Source: Thinopyrum elongatum
Taxonomy: Eukaryota; Streptophyta; Magnoliopsida; Poales; Poaceae
Length of the DNA: 64,000 nt
Assembly: GCA_011799875.1 (NCBI GenBank)
Contig: CM022302.1
Coordinates: 375,490,775 to 375,554,774 of the forward strand
Reading direction: 5' to 3'
The notes under the pieces were generated by a model. The model saw nothing but the letters and a program-made list of their open reading frames with translations, did no database searches and was not told where the DNA came from. This document shows positions 21,621 to 31,735 of this stretch, in pieces. Made by a program: the position numbers and the translations under genes. Every line of letters starts with the position of its first letter. The first letter of the stretch is position 1.

Positions 21621-23339
21621 CTACCACAACCACTGTTTTTGGCGGTCACAAACAAATGGATCGGTCTGATCCATAAAATCAACATCCTGTGCGAATTTTT
21701 TTTACTGGAACATGACCACAAGTTGTTGTAAATAGAAGCCGAGCATGTTCAGAAGCCCATTTGTCCACCTGAAACTTCTTTTTTTGCTGTTCAACATATC
21801 CGTCTATGAGAAATTTATTGTTGAAAAACTTAAGCCTCATGGACAATAGTAACCTCGCATTCAACAGGAAGAATGTGACAAAGCTTCTGTTTGCCTGGTT
21901 GGATGCATATCCTTCCATCGTTATTGTCCTCAAACAAATGTCAGTGCTTATTACGCCACCGATTGGTTATATGTTTTTCTCCATGTGGTAGTGCCTAAGT
22001 AGACATGAAGATTGAAAACAGTTAAGGTCTAAAAAAAGAGTATGTCGAATGAGCGACAGCTGAACGGTTAATTCTAGTACAATATATACGGGCTTTCGAT
22101 GGCTGAATTCAATGTGCATGAAATCATCACCTTTATATACAAATTCTCCAGACATGGAAAGCATCGCAGCAAGCCAATAATTGTGTTTAGATCATAACTA
22201 AACATTCCGATATATAAGATCTTGATAGAATCCAGCACCATTGATAGGCTATCCATGGACGAACTCTTCATTGAGCATATAACATAATATTAGTACCCAA
22301 AGTGTACTCCAAGATATAAAACTTATGTGCACAAATGAAAAATGCAGCTTATGATTACAAATGTGTAGATGATAATATACGGTACCTGAATAAGAGTGGA
22401 GCCAAACACCAACTTCTGATAATTAAACGGATCAGGAATTACACCCAAGGTCTCTAGTTTAGGTGCAGAGACGACAGTTATTTGCGAAGGTATATAACAA
22501 TAATGAAGGAGCAACCTTTGAAGTGAAGGGGCATCTTCGATGATGAGCTGTTGCCCTTCAAAACAAATTCCAATGCTTTTAAGGTGAGGCGACTTTATTT
22601 AGAGACAACTAATAGGGATTTCTATTCCCAAAACAATCAGCAAGCGCTCCAGGGCAGGGCAACTAGAGTGGATGATGCTGTGCAGTGAGGCTTCCGACAG
22701 ATAAACCACCACAAGCGAAAGTTTTTTTAGCAGTGGGAGTCAAAGCATTTGTACTAGATCGTTTGGTAGATGGCACCGGGCGAAGGTGGCGGTGTGGAGA
22801 GAGGAGGAAAACCACGAGATGGACAACGGTGGTATGGGCACAAATTCTTGGCCTTCGGTTCGTGGTATGTAATTTCTGTAGTAATGGTAGAACTCAAACT
22901 GCTGGAGTTTTTGGAATTCAGGGCATGTTAGCCAGGCGTCCACCGTGCAGGGTATGGACAGCATGTAGCGTGTCGGGATGCAGAGGCGTAGAATGGAGCC
23001 CTGGTGGGAGGAGATGATGGCTCTGACGAGTTCAAAATCAGGAACGACAGATAGCTGACGACAGTCAAGATTAAGGGGCGTGGAGCGCCATAGAGGGCAC
23101 CACCGAGTTGAGAGGACTTGGGTGCGGCAGCAATCCTTGGTGGGGAGAAGCGAGATGATCTCCCTAAGGTTGGTGTCTGGGAGATCGCTGATGCGGTCCA
23201 CCCGAGATTCTACGGGTTCCTCAGATCCGAGGGGTGGTGGCTCGCCGCTTCTCCTTGCGCTGCCTGGTGCGGGATCTACAACCGGCGTCGCCGCCGGCGG
23301 GAGCCTCATCTTCTTGGCGCTGGGGCCAGCCGACTCCAT
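21621..23339 (-). pseudogene. F-box/FBD gene copy in CACTA C1 (broken)
   Basis: Three exons on the minus strand: 23339-22386, 22265-22131 (135 bp) and 21994 to about 21621. The start MESAGPSAKKM is followed by a Pro-rich linker and a clear F-box (DLPDTNLREIISLLPTKDC, then RTQVLSTRW). Leucine-rich segments and, in exon 3, an FBD domain (ITMEGY...FVTFFLLNARLLLSMRL) come after it. F-box proteins recruit substrates to SCF ubiquitin ligases. Damage: CGA-to-TGA at 22740-22742 and CAA-to-TAA near 22606-22608 (both C-to-T relative to C2), and a 20-bp deletion in exon 3 that shifts the frame. Introns keep GT...AG borders. Its 5' flank is cut at 23408 by the second Athila element, 69 bp upstream of the ATG. 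The sibling at 37784-39612 lacks these lesions. Confidence 0.8.
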
Positions 23340-23408
23340 TTTCCTTGCGGGCTTCGTGTCGAGCTCACGGGTTTGAGCAGAGTAGCCAGAGACGAGCCCA
23401 GTGGCAGT

Positions 23409-24822
23409 TGATACGTCTCCGTCGTATCTACTTTTCCTAACGCTTTTGCTCTTGTTTTGGACTCTAATTTGCATGATTTGAATGAAACTAACCCGGACTG
23501 ACGTTGTTTTCAGTAGAACTACCATGGTGTTGTTTTTTGTGCAAAAATAAAAGTTCTCGTAATGGAACGAAACTTTTTGGAGATTTTTAATGGAATAAAA
23601 GAAAAATACTGGAGCCAAGAACCACCGGAGGGGGGGGGGGCTAGGTGAGCACAACCCACCAGGGCGCGCCCCCCTCCTGGCGTGCCCAGGTGGGTTGTCC
23701 CCACCTGGTGGCCCCGCAGACCCTATCTCTAACGCTATAAAATCACATTTTTGGAGAAAAAATCAGGGAGAAAGAATTATCGCGTTTCACGAGATGGAGC
23801 CGCCGCCACCTCCTGTTCTTCATCGGGAGGCCAGATCTAGAGTCCGTCTGGGGCTCCGGAGAGGGGGATCTTTGATCTTCGTCATCACCAACCCTTCTCC
23901 ATCGCCAATTCCATGATGCTCCCCACTGGGAGTGAATAATTCCTTTGTAGGCTCGCTGGTCGGTGAGGAGTTGGATGAGATTCATCATGTAATCTAGTCA
24001 GTTTTGTTAGGGCTTGATCCCTAGTATCCATTATGTTACGAGATTGATGTTGCTATGACTTTGCCATGCTTAATGCTTGTCACTTTGGGCCCGGGTGCCA
24101 TGATTTCAGATCTGAACCATTTATGTTATCACCATTGTATCTATGTTCTAGATCCGATCTTGCAAGTTATAGTCACCTATTACGTGTTATGATCCGTAAA
24201 CCCCGGAGTGACAGTATTCGGGATACTTTCCGGTGATGACCGTAGTTTGAGGAGTTCATGTATTCACTATGTGCTAATGCTTTGTTCCGGTTCTCTATTA
24301 AAAGGATGCCTTAATATCCCTTAGTTTCCTTATGGACCCCGCTGCCACGGGAGGGTAGGACAAAAGATGTCATGCAAGTTCTTTCCATAAGCACGTATGA
24401 CTATTTACGGAATACATGCCTACATTATATTTATGAACTGGTGCTAGTTTTGTATCGCCCTAGGTTATGACTGTTATGTGATGAATATCATCCAACGAAT
24501 TCACCGATCCAATGCCTACGAATTTTCCATATATTGTTCTTGCTAAGTTACTACTGCTGCTATTACTGTTACAACTACTACAAAATTATTGCTATCACTA
24601 TTACCGTTATTGCTACTGTTACCACTACTATAAAAACTATCATATTACTTTGCTACTAATCAAATTGCTGCAGATAATAAATCTCTAGGTGTGGTTGAAT
24701 TGACAACTCATCTGCTAATACTTGCAAATATTCTTTGGCTCCCCTTGTGTCGAATCTATAAATTTGGGTTGAATACTCTACCCTCGAAAACTGTTGCGAT
24801 CCCCTATACTTGTGGGTTATCA
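23409..24822 (+). repeat. 5' LTR of Athila element 2
   Basis: It starts TGATACGTCTCCGTCG and ends GGGTTATCA, 1414 bp. Its first 98 bp recur at 31634 with about four substitutions. A GC-rich palindromic block (aacccaccagggcgcgcc ... aggtgggtt, 23655-23698) lies just upstream of a TATA-like ctataaaatc at 23735, the probable LTR promoter. Confidence 0.9.
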
Positions 24823-24833
24823 AGACCTTTTTA

Positions 24834-24851
24834 TGGCGCCGTTGCCGGGGA
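24834..24851 (+). promoter_or_regulatory. Primer binding site (tRNA-Asp), Athila element 2
   Basis: TGGCGCCGTTGCCGGGGA, 11 bases after the LTR end, is the exact 18-base complement of the plant tRNA-Asp(GUC) 3' end as I know it. It primes minus-strand synthesis. Confidence 0.9.
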
Positions 24852-24900
24852 GCATAGCTATATTTTTTGAGTCACTTGGGATTATTATCTATTTATCACT

Positions 24901-27420
24901 ATGAAGAATCTGAAGGATACAAAAACCAAGATCGTTCCCTCTAGGACGAGGAGAGGTAAGGAACTGCCATCACACTCTGCACTTGATTCACCTTCTGTTT
25001 TGAGTAGACTTGCAACACCACAACATGCTATTAATCTTGATATGTCGCGAGTTATTGATGATGCTACTTCTATGAATGCTACTCATGATGATGCTAGTAC
25101 CTTGCTTGATGATGGTGTGCCACTAGGTGATTTTCTTGATGAACAAATTGCTAGAGCTAAAGATATTGAGAATGTTGAAAGCGATGAAATAGTTGAAACT
25201 GATGAAATGCCTGGAACTGAAAACCTTGAAACACCTATTAGGCTTAGCTCTCCTAGATATGAATTGCCTAAGATGCCTGAAGGTTATGTTATGGATGAGG
25301 AGACTGCTAGAGATTTTCTTGCTTGCAATGATAGAGATGATCTTAAGAAATTACTATGCAAACTGAAAGAGAAATCTTTGAATGCTAGAATGAAATGTGA
25401 TCCTAAGTTTGCTACTTCACCTATCTTTGTTGATGATAAGGATTATGAATTCTCTGTCGACCCAGAGTTAATTACTTTGGTTGAATCTGATCCTTTCCAC
25501 GGTTATGAAACTGAAACTGTTGTGGCACACCTTACTAAATTAAATGATATAGCCACCCTATTTGCTCATGATGAGAAGATTTGCTACTACTATATTCTCA
25601 AATTATTTTTGTTCTCATTAAAGGGTGATGCTAAGATATGGTACAATACTCTTGCTCCTGGTTGTGTGCGTAGTCCCCAGGATATGATTTATTACTTCTC
25701 TGAAAAATATTTTCCTGCTCATAAGAAACAAGCTGCCTTACAGGAAATATTTAAATTTGTGCAAATTGAAGAAGAGAGTCTCCCAAAAGCTTGGGGGAGG
25801 CTTCTCCAATTGCTTAATGCTTTGCCTGATCATCCACTTAAGAAAAATGAAATACTTGATATCTTCTATAATGGACTAACCGATGCTTCTAGGGACTTCC
25901 TAGATAGTTGTGCTGGTTGTGTTTTCTGGGAACGAACTATTGGACAAGCTGAGGAATTATTGAATAACATATTGAAAAATTATGATGATTGGACTCTTCC
26001 TGAACCACCGCATAAACCCACTCCAAAGAAGAGGGGTATCTCATATCTCAATCCGGAAGATATGCAAGAGGCAAAGAAATCTATGAAGGAAAAAGGAATT
26101 AAAGCAGAGGATGTTAAAAATTTACCTCCTATTGAAGAGATACATGGACTTGACACACCACCACCCAAGGTGGTAGAGGTAAACTCTTTAATGAAATTTG
26201 ATGAAAGGGACAATCCTTATAATATGCATCCTAGTCAATGCCTTTATGAGTTTGATAATTACATTAGAAAGCAAGATCACTTCAATGAAAATGTTATGAA
26301 ACGATTGAAATACAACTCTGATATGATTGCTCACTTGAGTGACTTGTTATTTAGAATCTCCAATGATGTTAGAGGTGTAGGAAAACATGCCTCTATGGTT
26401 CAAACTCAGTTAGAACAAGTTGCTAAATCTCAAAGAGAACTGCTTGATGAAATGAATAATAATATGAATGATCATGCAGTTAGAGTAATGACTAGAGGAG
26501 GTAGAATGACTCAGGAACCACTTTATCCTGAATGTCATCCTAAAAGAATTGAACAAGACTCTCAAAGAATTAATACTGATGCACCTAGTCCTTCTAGAAA
26601 GAAGAAGAAAAAGAAAAATGATAGGACTTTGCATGACTCTAGTGAACCTGAAGTAGAAAAACCTCATGATAATGATAATGATGTTTCTATTTCTGATGCT
26701 GAAACTCAATCTGGTAATGAACACTCATCTAGTGATAATGAAAAGGATAATGATGATGTTCATGAAGACACTCAACCAGATAATGATAAACAACCAGATA
26801 ATGATGTTGAAATAGAACCAGCTGTTGATCTTGATAACCCACAACCTAAAAATAAAAGATATGATAAAAGAGAATTTGTTGCTAGAAAACATGGAAGAGA
26901 AAGAGAACCATGGGTTGAAGAACCCATGCCCTTTCCACCTAAATCAACTAAGAAGAAAGATGATGAAGAATTTGAATGCTTCGCTGAAATGCTTAGGCCA
27001 GTCTTTTTGCGTACTCGCTTGACTGATATATTAAAGATGGCCCCTTATGCCAAATACATGAAAGACATCATCACTAATAAGAGAAAATACCGGAAGCTGA
27101 AATCTCCACTATGCTTGCTAATTATTCTTTTAAGGATGGAGTACCTAAAAAAACTTGGAGATCCGGGAATACCAACTATACCTTGCTCTATCAAAAGAAA
27201 TTATGTCAAAACTGCTTTGTGTGATCTAGGAGCTGGTGTTAGTGTTATGCCTTTCTCTTTATATAAAAGACTTGATTTGAATAAACTCACACCTAATGAA
27301 ATATCTTTGCAAATGGCTGACAAGTCAACTGCCATACCTATCGGTGTTTGTGAGGATGTGCCCGTTGTTGTTGCAAACATTACTATCTTAACTGACTTTG
27401 TTATACTTGAGAATCCCTAG
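24901..27420 (+). CDS. Athila-type Gag-protease polyprotein, 839 aa before a TAG
   Basis: A long ORF starting at ATG 24901, 50 bp after the primer site. Residues about 200-370 form a Retrotrans_gag-like domain (KLFLFSLKGDAKIWYNTLAP, then YFSEKYFPAHKKQ and FYNGLTDASRDFLDSCAG). Residues 550-680 are an acidic, low-complexity spacer rich in Asp, Asn and Glu. Residues about 720-839 are a retropepsin-like domain with the active-site region LCDLGAGVSVMPFSLYKRL; Athila proteases typically carry DLGA in place of DTG/DSG. A TAG at 27418-27420 follows LENP, in the middle of the protease, and the frame reopens at once (DDNMSIILGRPFLNTAGAV), so the full product would run to 27693. The stop is probably a mutation; leaky readthrough cannot be excluded. 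No RT follows. Confidence 0.8.
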   Translation: MKNLKDTKTKIVPSRTRRGKELPSHSALDSPSVLSRLATPQHAINLDMSRVIDDATSMNATHDDASTLLDDGVPLGDFLDEQIARAKDIENVESDEIVETDEMPGTENLETPIRLSSPRYELPKMPEGYVMDEETARDFLACNDRDDLKKLLCKLKEKSLNARMKCDPKFATSPIFVDDKDYEFSVDPELITLVESDPFHGYETETVVAHLTKLNDIATLFAHDEKICYYYILKLFLFSLKGDAKIWYNTLAPGCVRSPQDMIYYFSEKYFPAHKKQAALQEIFKFVQIEEESLPKAWGRLLQLLNALPDHPLKKNEILDIFYNGLTDASRDFLDSCAGCVFWERTIGQAEELLNNILKNYDDWTLPEPPHKPTPKKRGISYLNPEDMQEAKKSMKEKGIKAEDVKNLPPIEEIHGLDTPPPKVVEVNSLMKFDERDNPYNMHPSQCLYEFDNYIRKQDHFNENVMKRLKYNSDMIAHLSDLLFRISNDVRGVGKHASMVQTQLEQVAKSQRELLDEMNNNMNDHAVRVMTRGGRMTQEPLYPECHPKRIEQDSQRINTDAPSPSRKKKKKKNDRTLHDSSEPEVEKPHDNDNDVSISDAETQSGNEHSSSDNEKDNDDVHEDTQPDNDKQPDNDVEIEPAVDLDNPQPKNKRYDKREFVARKHGREREPWVEEPMPFPPKSTKKKDDEEFECFAEMLRPVFLRTRLTDILKMAPYAKYMKDIITNKRKYRKLKSPLCLLIILLRMEYLKKLGDPGIPTIPCSIKRNYVKTALCDLGAGVSVMPFSLYKRLDLNKLTPNEISLQMADKSTAIPIGVCEDVPVVVANITILTDFVILENP

Positions 27421-27693
27421 GATGACAATATGTCGATTATCCTTGGTAGACCCTTTTTGAACACTGCAGGGGCTGTTATTGATTGCAATAAAAGCAAGGT
27501 CACCTTTCATATCAATGGTAATGAACATACAGTGCACTTTCCGAAGAAACAATTCCAAGTGAATGGTATTAATGTTATTGAAAAATCTCCGACACTCACT
27601 AATGGAAATTTTCAACTACCTTTACCTACCGCCAAAAAGAAATATGAAATGCTTATTGTTGGGGACATGCATATCCCCATTGAGGTAACTTAG
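27421..27693 (+). pseudogene. C-terminal protease tail after in-frame TAG
   Basis: It continues in the same frame as the Gag-protease ORF. The motif IILGRPFLNTAGAVIDC is the conserved C-terminal part of a Gypsy aspartic protease, and the frame ends at TAG 27691-27693. It is separated from the main ORF only by the single stop codon at 27418. Confidence 0.7.
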
Positions 27694-28141
27694 TGTTTTA
27701 CGAAAGTTCTTCGGTTTCATGCTAATCGAAGGTGGTTGTTAATAAGACTTGATCAACCTTATTAATGGATCATTTTTTAGAGGTATGAAGTTGATGAATT
27801 TAGTAAGCACAACCTTCTGCTCCCAACTTTTATTTTCTGTTTTTCTTAGTAAATAAAATAAAATGCCATGTTTTGTCTGTTTTCTGAATTTCCCGTGCAA
27901 TAAAAAATGACCCAAAAATAAAAGTTCTCATAATACCCTGAAAATTTAATATGATTTTTTTCTGCATATTTCTGAATTTTTAGTGCAAATAACATCAGAG
28001 AGGGGTGCACCAGGTGGGCACAACCCACCTGGGCGCGCCAGCAGCCCCAGGCTTGCCCTGGTGGGTTGTGGTCCCCACATGGGCCCCTCACTTATCTCTT
28101 TAGCCCATGTCATCACCTACCTCCAGAAAAAAATCACCATT
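27694..28141 (+). promoter_or_regulatory. Internal region resembling the element's own LTR promoter
   Basis: Between protease and second ORF. The stretch around 27918-28090 repeats the LTR upstream layout: aaagttctc...cctgaaaattta, then a GC-rich palindrome (aacccacctgggcgcgcc ... tggtgggttgtgg) and a ctcacttatctc/ctccagaaaaaa leader. The LTR counterparts are at 3690-3860 and 23543-23765. It may act as a separate promoter for the second ORF. Homology is visible by eye; promoter activity is inferred. Confidence 0.45.
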
Positions 28142-28168
28142 GCTCTCTCTCTCTCTCTCTCTCTCTCG
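28142..28168. repeat. (CT)n microsatellite
   Basis: An uninterrupted run of about 13 CT units in the leader of the second ORF of Athila element 2. The equivalent place in element 1 (near 88) has no such run. Confidence 0.9.
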
Positions 28169-28252
28169 TGTGTTCTTGCTCTCAAACCCGCGGATTTCGA
28201 TCTCTTTGCTCGAAGATCCATTTCTGAAACTGTTTTGGGGGATTGCTACTTG

Positions 28253-28472
28253 GTATGTGACTCCTCCGTTGGTCCAATTAGTTTATGCTTTAGTAGATTA
28301 TATTTTGAATAATTAGCTACACTTGGTGCTGCTGTAGATGAGCTTGCATGTTGAATTCTTAGAGTTCTAAGTAGTTTGAATGCTTAATATGGCCTCTATG
28401 CATCCCTATGAGTAGTTGCTATCAATCTTGTGAAGTTTTGTTGACAAAAATTTTGTGGACTAAAATTTTCAG
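28253..28472 (+). other. Putative leader intron upstream of the second ORF, Athila element 2
   Basis: Donor ctacttg/gtatgtgactcc and acceptor ctaaaattttcag, 220 bp, ending 21 bases before the ATG at 28494. It corresponds exactly to 180-400 in element 1. See that entry for the reasoning. Confidence 0.45.
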
Positions 28473-28493
28473 AAATTTATTCATAGGAATAAG

Positions 28494-29537
28494 ATGAGTT
28501 TCTTTAGGAAGTTTGCTTCCAAGAAGAGCTCTAAGGGTGTCATTGGGGAGTCATCGGATAACGACCTCCACACTCAGAGAAGGGTGGAGGTGTGGCCGTG
28601 CGAATGGCCGCATAACCCCTTCATGGATGGAGCCGGAATCCGTCAAGAGTTCACACAATTTGCTGCTAATGCTGGTCTCACCGACTTCATCGCAACTGAG
28701 TGTGAACAATACCACCTCCTTACAAATTCCTTTGTGCAAAGTTTTCATTTTCTGAGTAGGAATAACCCCCCTGAGGTTCAGTTTAATTTATATGCTGAAA
28801 CCCGTCAGATACCACTTACTGATTTTTGTGACATATGCTTAATCCCTTCTGACGGGGAAATAGGAGAGCCTAGACCTGTAGAGTTAGAGGGCTTTTATCG
28901 TACTCTGCCAGTGGGAGATGAGAGAGGCGTGTCGAGTGTCACCGCTACTAGTTTGCAGTTTCCTGATGTGCATTATTTTGCTCTATTTATTGCTAAGTGC
29001 TTAATTGCTAGAGAGAAGGTCGGTGCACTCTGTGCTCCGGACTTCACCATTTTATGCCACGCACTTTACGGCAATAACAGCTATAGCCTAGGGGCTATTA
29101 TTGCACGCCGTCTGCACCTTAACAGAGCCAAGGGCAAAATCCACGGCGGCATTTATGCTACTCGCTTAGCGAGTCACTTTAACATTGAGATCCACCAACA
29201 TGATTATCGTTTACCCAAGGTTTATTTGGATCACCAGGCGATGAAAGATCACCAGTTTATTGATATTAATGATTCTATTATTAATATTCCTTACAACCCG
29301 GTTTTCAGTGTGGAAACCCATGATATTATTCCGTTGCCTGCACCTGCTTTGTTTGATTCTATTGCCAGGGGCAGATACAGGATCATGCCAGATGACATTA
29401 TTGCCTACCGGAACGCCCAGGCAGAGGCAGAGGGGGAGCCTCAGGAGTGGGACACTCAGGTGCCCACTCCACAACACTTCAACGTGGGACCGGAGGGCTA
29501 CTACGAGTGTGATTACCAAGCTAGGCCAAAAGCCTAA
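28494..29537 (+). CDS. Athila-type additional ORF (ATHILA ORF-1-like), 347 aa
   Basis: An intact ORF with ATG at 28494 and TAA at 29535-29537. The start is MSFFRKFASKKSSKG; the PCEWP motif is near residue 37, with NSFVQSFHFLSRN, HYFALFIAKCL, GAIIARRLHLNRAKG and GGIYATRLASHFNIE in the middle, and an acidic and Gln/Pro-rich tail. It is the homologue of 422-1447 in element 1 and differs mostly in the N- and C-terminal parts, while the central block is well kept. The role in the retrotransposon life cycle is unknown. An LTR-like region and a conserved intron-like segment precede it. Intact frames in two independent copies suggest selection at the time of spread. Confidence 0.7.
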   Translation: MSFFRKFASKKSSKGVIGESSDNDLHTQRRVEVWPCEWPHNPFMDGAGIRQEFTQFAANAGLTDFIATECEQYHLLTNSFVQSFHFLSRNNPPEVQFNLYAETRQIPLTDFCDICLIPSDGEIGEPRPVELEGFYRTLPVGDERGVSSVTATSLQFPDVHYFALFIAKCLIAREKVGALCAPDFTILCHALYGNNSYSLGAIIARRLHLNRAKGKIHGGIYATRLASHFNIEIHQHDYRLPKVYLDHQAMKDHQFIDINDSIINIPYNPVFSVETHDIIPLPAPALFDSIARGRYRIMPDDIIAYRNAQAEAEGEPQEWDTQVPTPQHFNVGPEGYYECDYQARPKA

Positions 29538-29548
29538 GCTTGGGGGAG
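29536..29548 (+). promoter_or_regulatory. Internal polypurine-tract-like motif, Athila element 2
   Basis: aagcttgggggag overlaps the stop codon of the second ORF. It is the same motif and placement as 1469-1481 in element 1 and matches the terminal polypurine tract. Confidence 0.4.
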
Positions 29549-31618
29549 TACGTATTCCCACCGACATTACATTCATGTTCACACATTTCATTCCAGTTGT
29601 CGGTGTCCACACTTTTTCATTGCATTATCCATGCTAGATTTATTTTCTCGCTTTCTTCTTGTGTGTTTGAAAAACATTGAGAAAATCACAATTTTTTTAT
29701 TATTTCTCGCTTCTTTTCGGTTTTTCTTTCTAGTCTAGTGTAGTTGTAATGTTAAAAGAAAACCCAAAAAGATTTCCTTGTTCTTCTTTTTCTTGTTGGG
29801 AGCTCTCCCGTGTAAATAGTTTTTCTCATTTTTGTTTTCTCTTTAATTTGCTTTCTTCAAGAAAAACTAAAATCTCCAAAAATATTTCAATGTGTTTCTC
29901 TGAAATTCTTTTCTTTTTATTGAGTCATAGCAAGGAGAAGACCACGATGAAAATGTTGAGTGGCTCTCATATGCATTGATATTGATCTAACAAAGAGCCC
30001 ATATTACCTTGTCTTCTCCTTTTTGAATAAAATGTTTGCAGATTCCAGCTTAGTCCACGGCACTCTTGCACTATTATTATTTTCATATCATTCGGTCGTG
30101 CAAGTGAAAGGCAATGATGACGATATTTGATGAACTGGCTGTGGCAGAGAGAAACGGGTATGAACTCAACTTGTTCTGTTTTTGTAAATATGTTTAACCT
30201 AGTATCCATGATTCAGCCTATTATGATCAAACATGTTTGCAATGATAATTAGAGATTATAGTTTCTCATGCCATGCTTAAGTAGCTAGGAGTGGATAAGA
30301 TTTATCTTGGATGTCAACATGCATTAAAATGATTGTGATGTGGTATGATGAAATGGTATCCTCCTCTGAATGTTTCAACTGGCTTGACTTGGCACATGTT
30401 CATGCATGTAGTTGAATCAAAACCAACATAGCCTCTATGATATTTATGTTCATGGTGCTCATATCCTACTCATGCTAGTATCCAATGTTACTTATGCATA
30501 ATGCATGTTCATGACCGTTTTCGCTCTCTAGCTGGCCGCTTGTCAACCTATTTGCTAGCCTTCGCCTGTACTAAGCGGGAATATTGCTTGTGCATCAAAA
30601 TCCTAAAAACCCAAGTTGTTCCAGATGAGTCCACCATATATCTACCTATATGCGGTATTACCCTACCATTCTAAGTAAATTTGCATGTGCCACATCTAAA
30701 AACTTCAAATACACATCCGTTTTTGTGTGCCTGGATTGTTCATAGAGCGACATGAGGTAGTCGGTATCTTCCGTGCTAAGCGGGTTATTCTCATGATGAG
30801 TGCTTATTCACTCGTCCTTGCACGAGAGGGGTGGTAATAGGGATTCCTAGTCCCGAAATCAAATTGCAAATAATTAAACAAAACTTCCCCAGGACTGATG
30901 TTGGTATGGATGGTACCCGTGGATTCGGCTAGCCGTGGAGTGTGTTTGTTGGTGGAGGGGGAGTAAACCTTTACTTTTATCACTTGGGAACCGCCACTAA
31001 TGTGTTTAGCATGGAAGATATCGACAACTAATGGTCGCGAAGTAAATAGGAAGGGTGCATTTCTCAAAATTTCATTTATCTCTGTTTTAAAAATCTGAGC
31101 TCTGGCACCGCTGCAAATCACTGCTTCCCTCTGCGAAGGGACTATCTATTTACTTTTATGTTGAGTCACCACCTTCTCAAATAAGCGCCAGATCTGAGAG
31201 CACTATTGTCATCCTCATGCATTGTGTATAGCTAATGCTGGATGCATCATGACTGGATCTTTTCTACCATGAATTACAATGTTTAGTCACTGCTTGAACT
31301 TTGGAGGTGCTCTGCATTTATGTTTTGCGGTCTCAGAAAGGGCTAGCGAGATACCACTGTTGTCATATTATATCATGGTTGTTTTGACAAAGTGTTATCA
31401 TTTGAGATATCTTATTATTGCTCGCTAGTTGATTATGCCATTGACATGAGTTAATATAATTTTTAAGAGTTATTGTCAACATGGTTAGTCATAATCTTTG
31501 TTGAAAACCTAGGTGCTACTTAAGCTTGTTTATGTAAACAAGAGCAAAAGAGTTCGTAAAAGTTTTTCTTTTTCACTTTCAGTTTATCAACTGAATTGTT
31601 TGAGGACAAGCAAAGGTT
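29549..31618 (+). other. Non-coding internal region of Athila element 2
   Basis: Collinear with 1482-3537. No ORF is supported. It includes the shared blocks ctctgcgaaggg, ctagccgtggagtgtg and cagaaagggctagcgagat. Confidence 0.8.
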
Positions 31619-31633
31619 TAAGCTTGGGGGAAT
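31619..31633 (+). promoter_or_regulatory. Polypurine tract of Athila element 2
   Basis: taagcttgggggaat abuts the 3' LTR start TGATACATC at 31634. Confidence 0.75.
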
Positions 31634-31735
31634 TGATACATCTCTGTCGTATCTACTTTTCCTAACGCTTTTGCTCTTGTTTTGGACTCTAATTTGCATG
31701 ATTTGAATGACACTAACCCGGACTGACGCTTTTTT
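31634..31735 (+). repeat. 3' LTR of Athila element 2, first 102 bp
   Basis: It matches 23409-23506 closely, then is broken by the Copia element. The T-run at 31731-31736 makes the exact junction uncertain by a few bases. Confidence 0.85.

Larger units (their letters stand above)
9790..23408. mobile_element. CACTA DNA transposon C1, left part (contains nested elements)
   Basis: The segment starts with the CACTA terminus cactaccaaaaaaagacatc inside the Tat integrase. It is collinear with the first 6.4 kb of C2 (33053-39440): the same subterminal motifs, gaacccgag and gatgaacag repeats, 0.6-0.7 kb tandem units and F-box/FBD gene. Two retrotransposons interrupt it, at 12797-21224 and from 23409. 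The rest of C1, including its right terminus, must lie right of the window. Relative to C2, C1 lacks a block corresponding to about 36.65-37.57 kb. It is an older, more decayed sibling of C2. Confidence 0.85.
23409..31735 (+). mobile_element. Athila-type Gypsy retrotransposon no. 2 (to the Copia insertion)
   Basis: It begins with a 1414-bp 5' LTR, tRNA-Asp primer site, gag-protease ORF, a second ORF (28494-29537), 2.1 kb non-coding, a polypurine tract and the first 102 bp of the 3' LTR. The Copia element then interrupts it. The remaining 3' LTR should lie right of the window. No RT, RNase H or integrase lies between protease and second ORF, so the element is non-autonomous. It inserted in C1 just upstream of the F-box pseudogene; the five bases before it are gcagt. 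Confidence 0.85.

Noticed and set aside
23340..23654. Upstream extension of the C1 F-box open frame
   Set aside because: From 23409 it runs into the antisense strand of the Athila LTR, so it is a chance fusion. The real ATG is at 23339.
28142..28168. CT run as a polypyrimidine regulatory element
   Set aside because: It is missing in the sibling element at the same place, so it is more likely an ordinary microsatellite.
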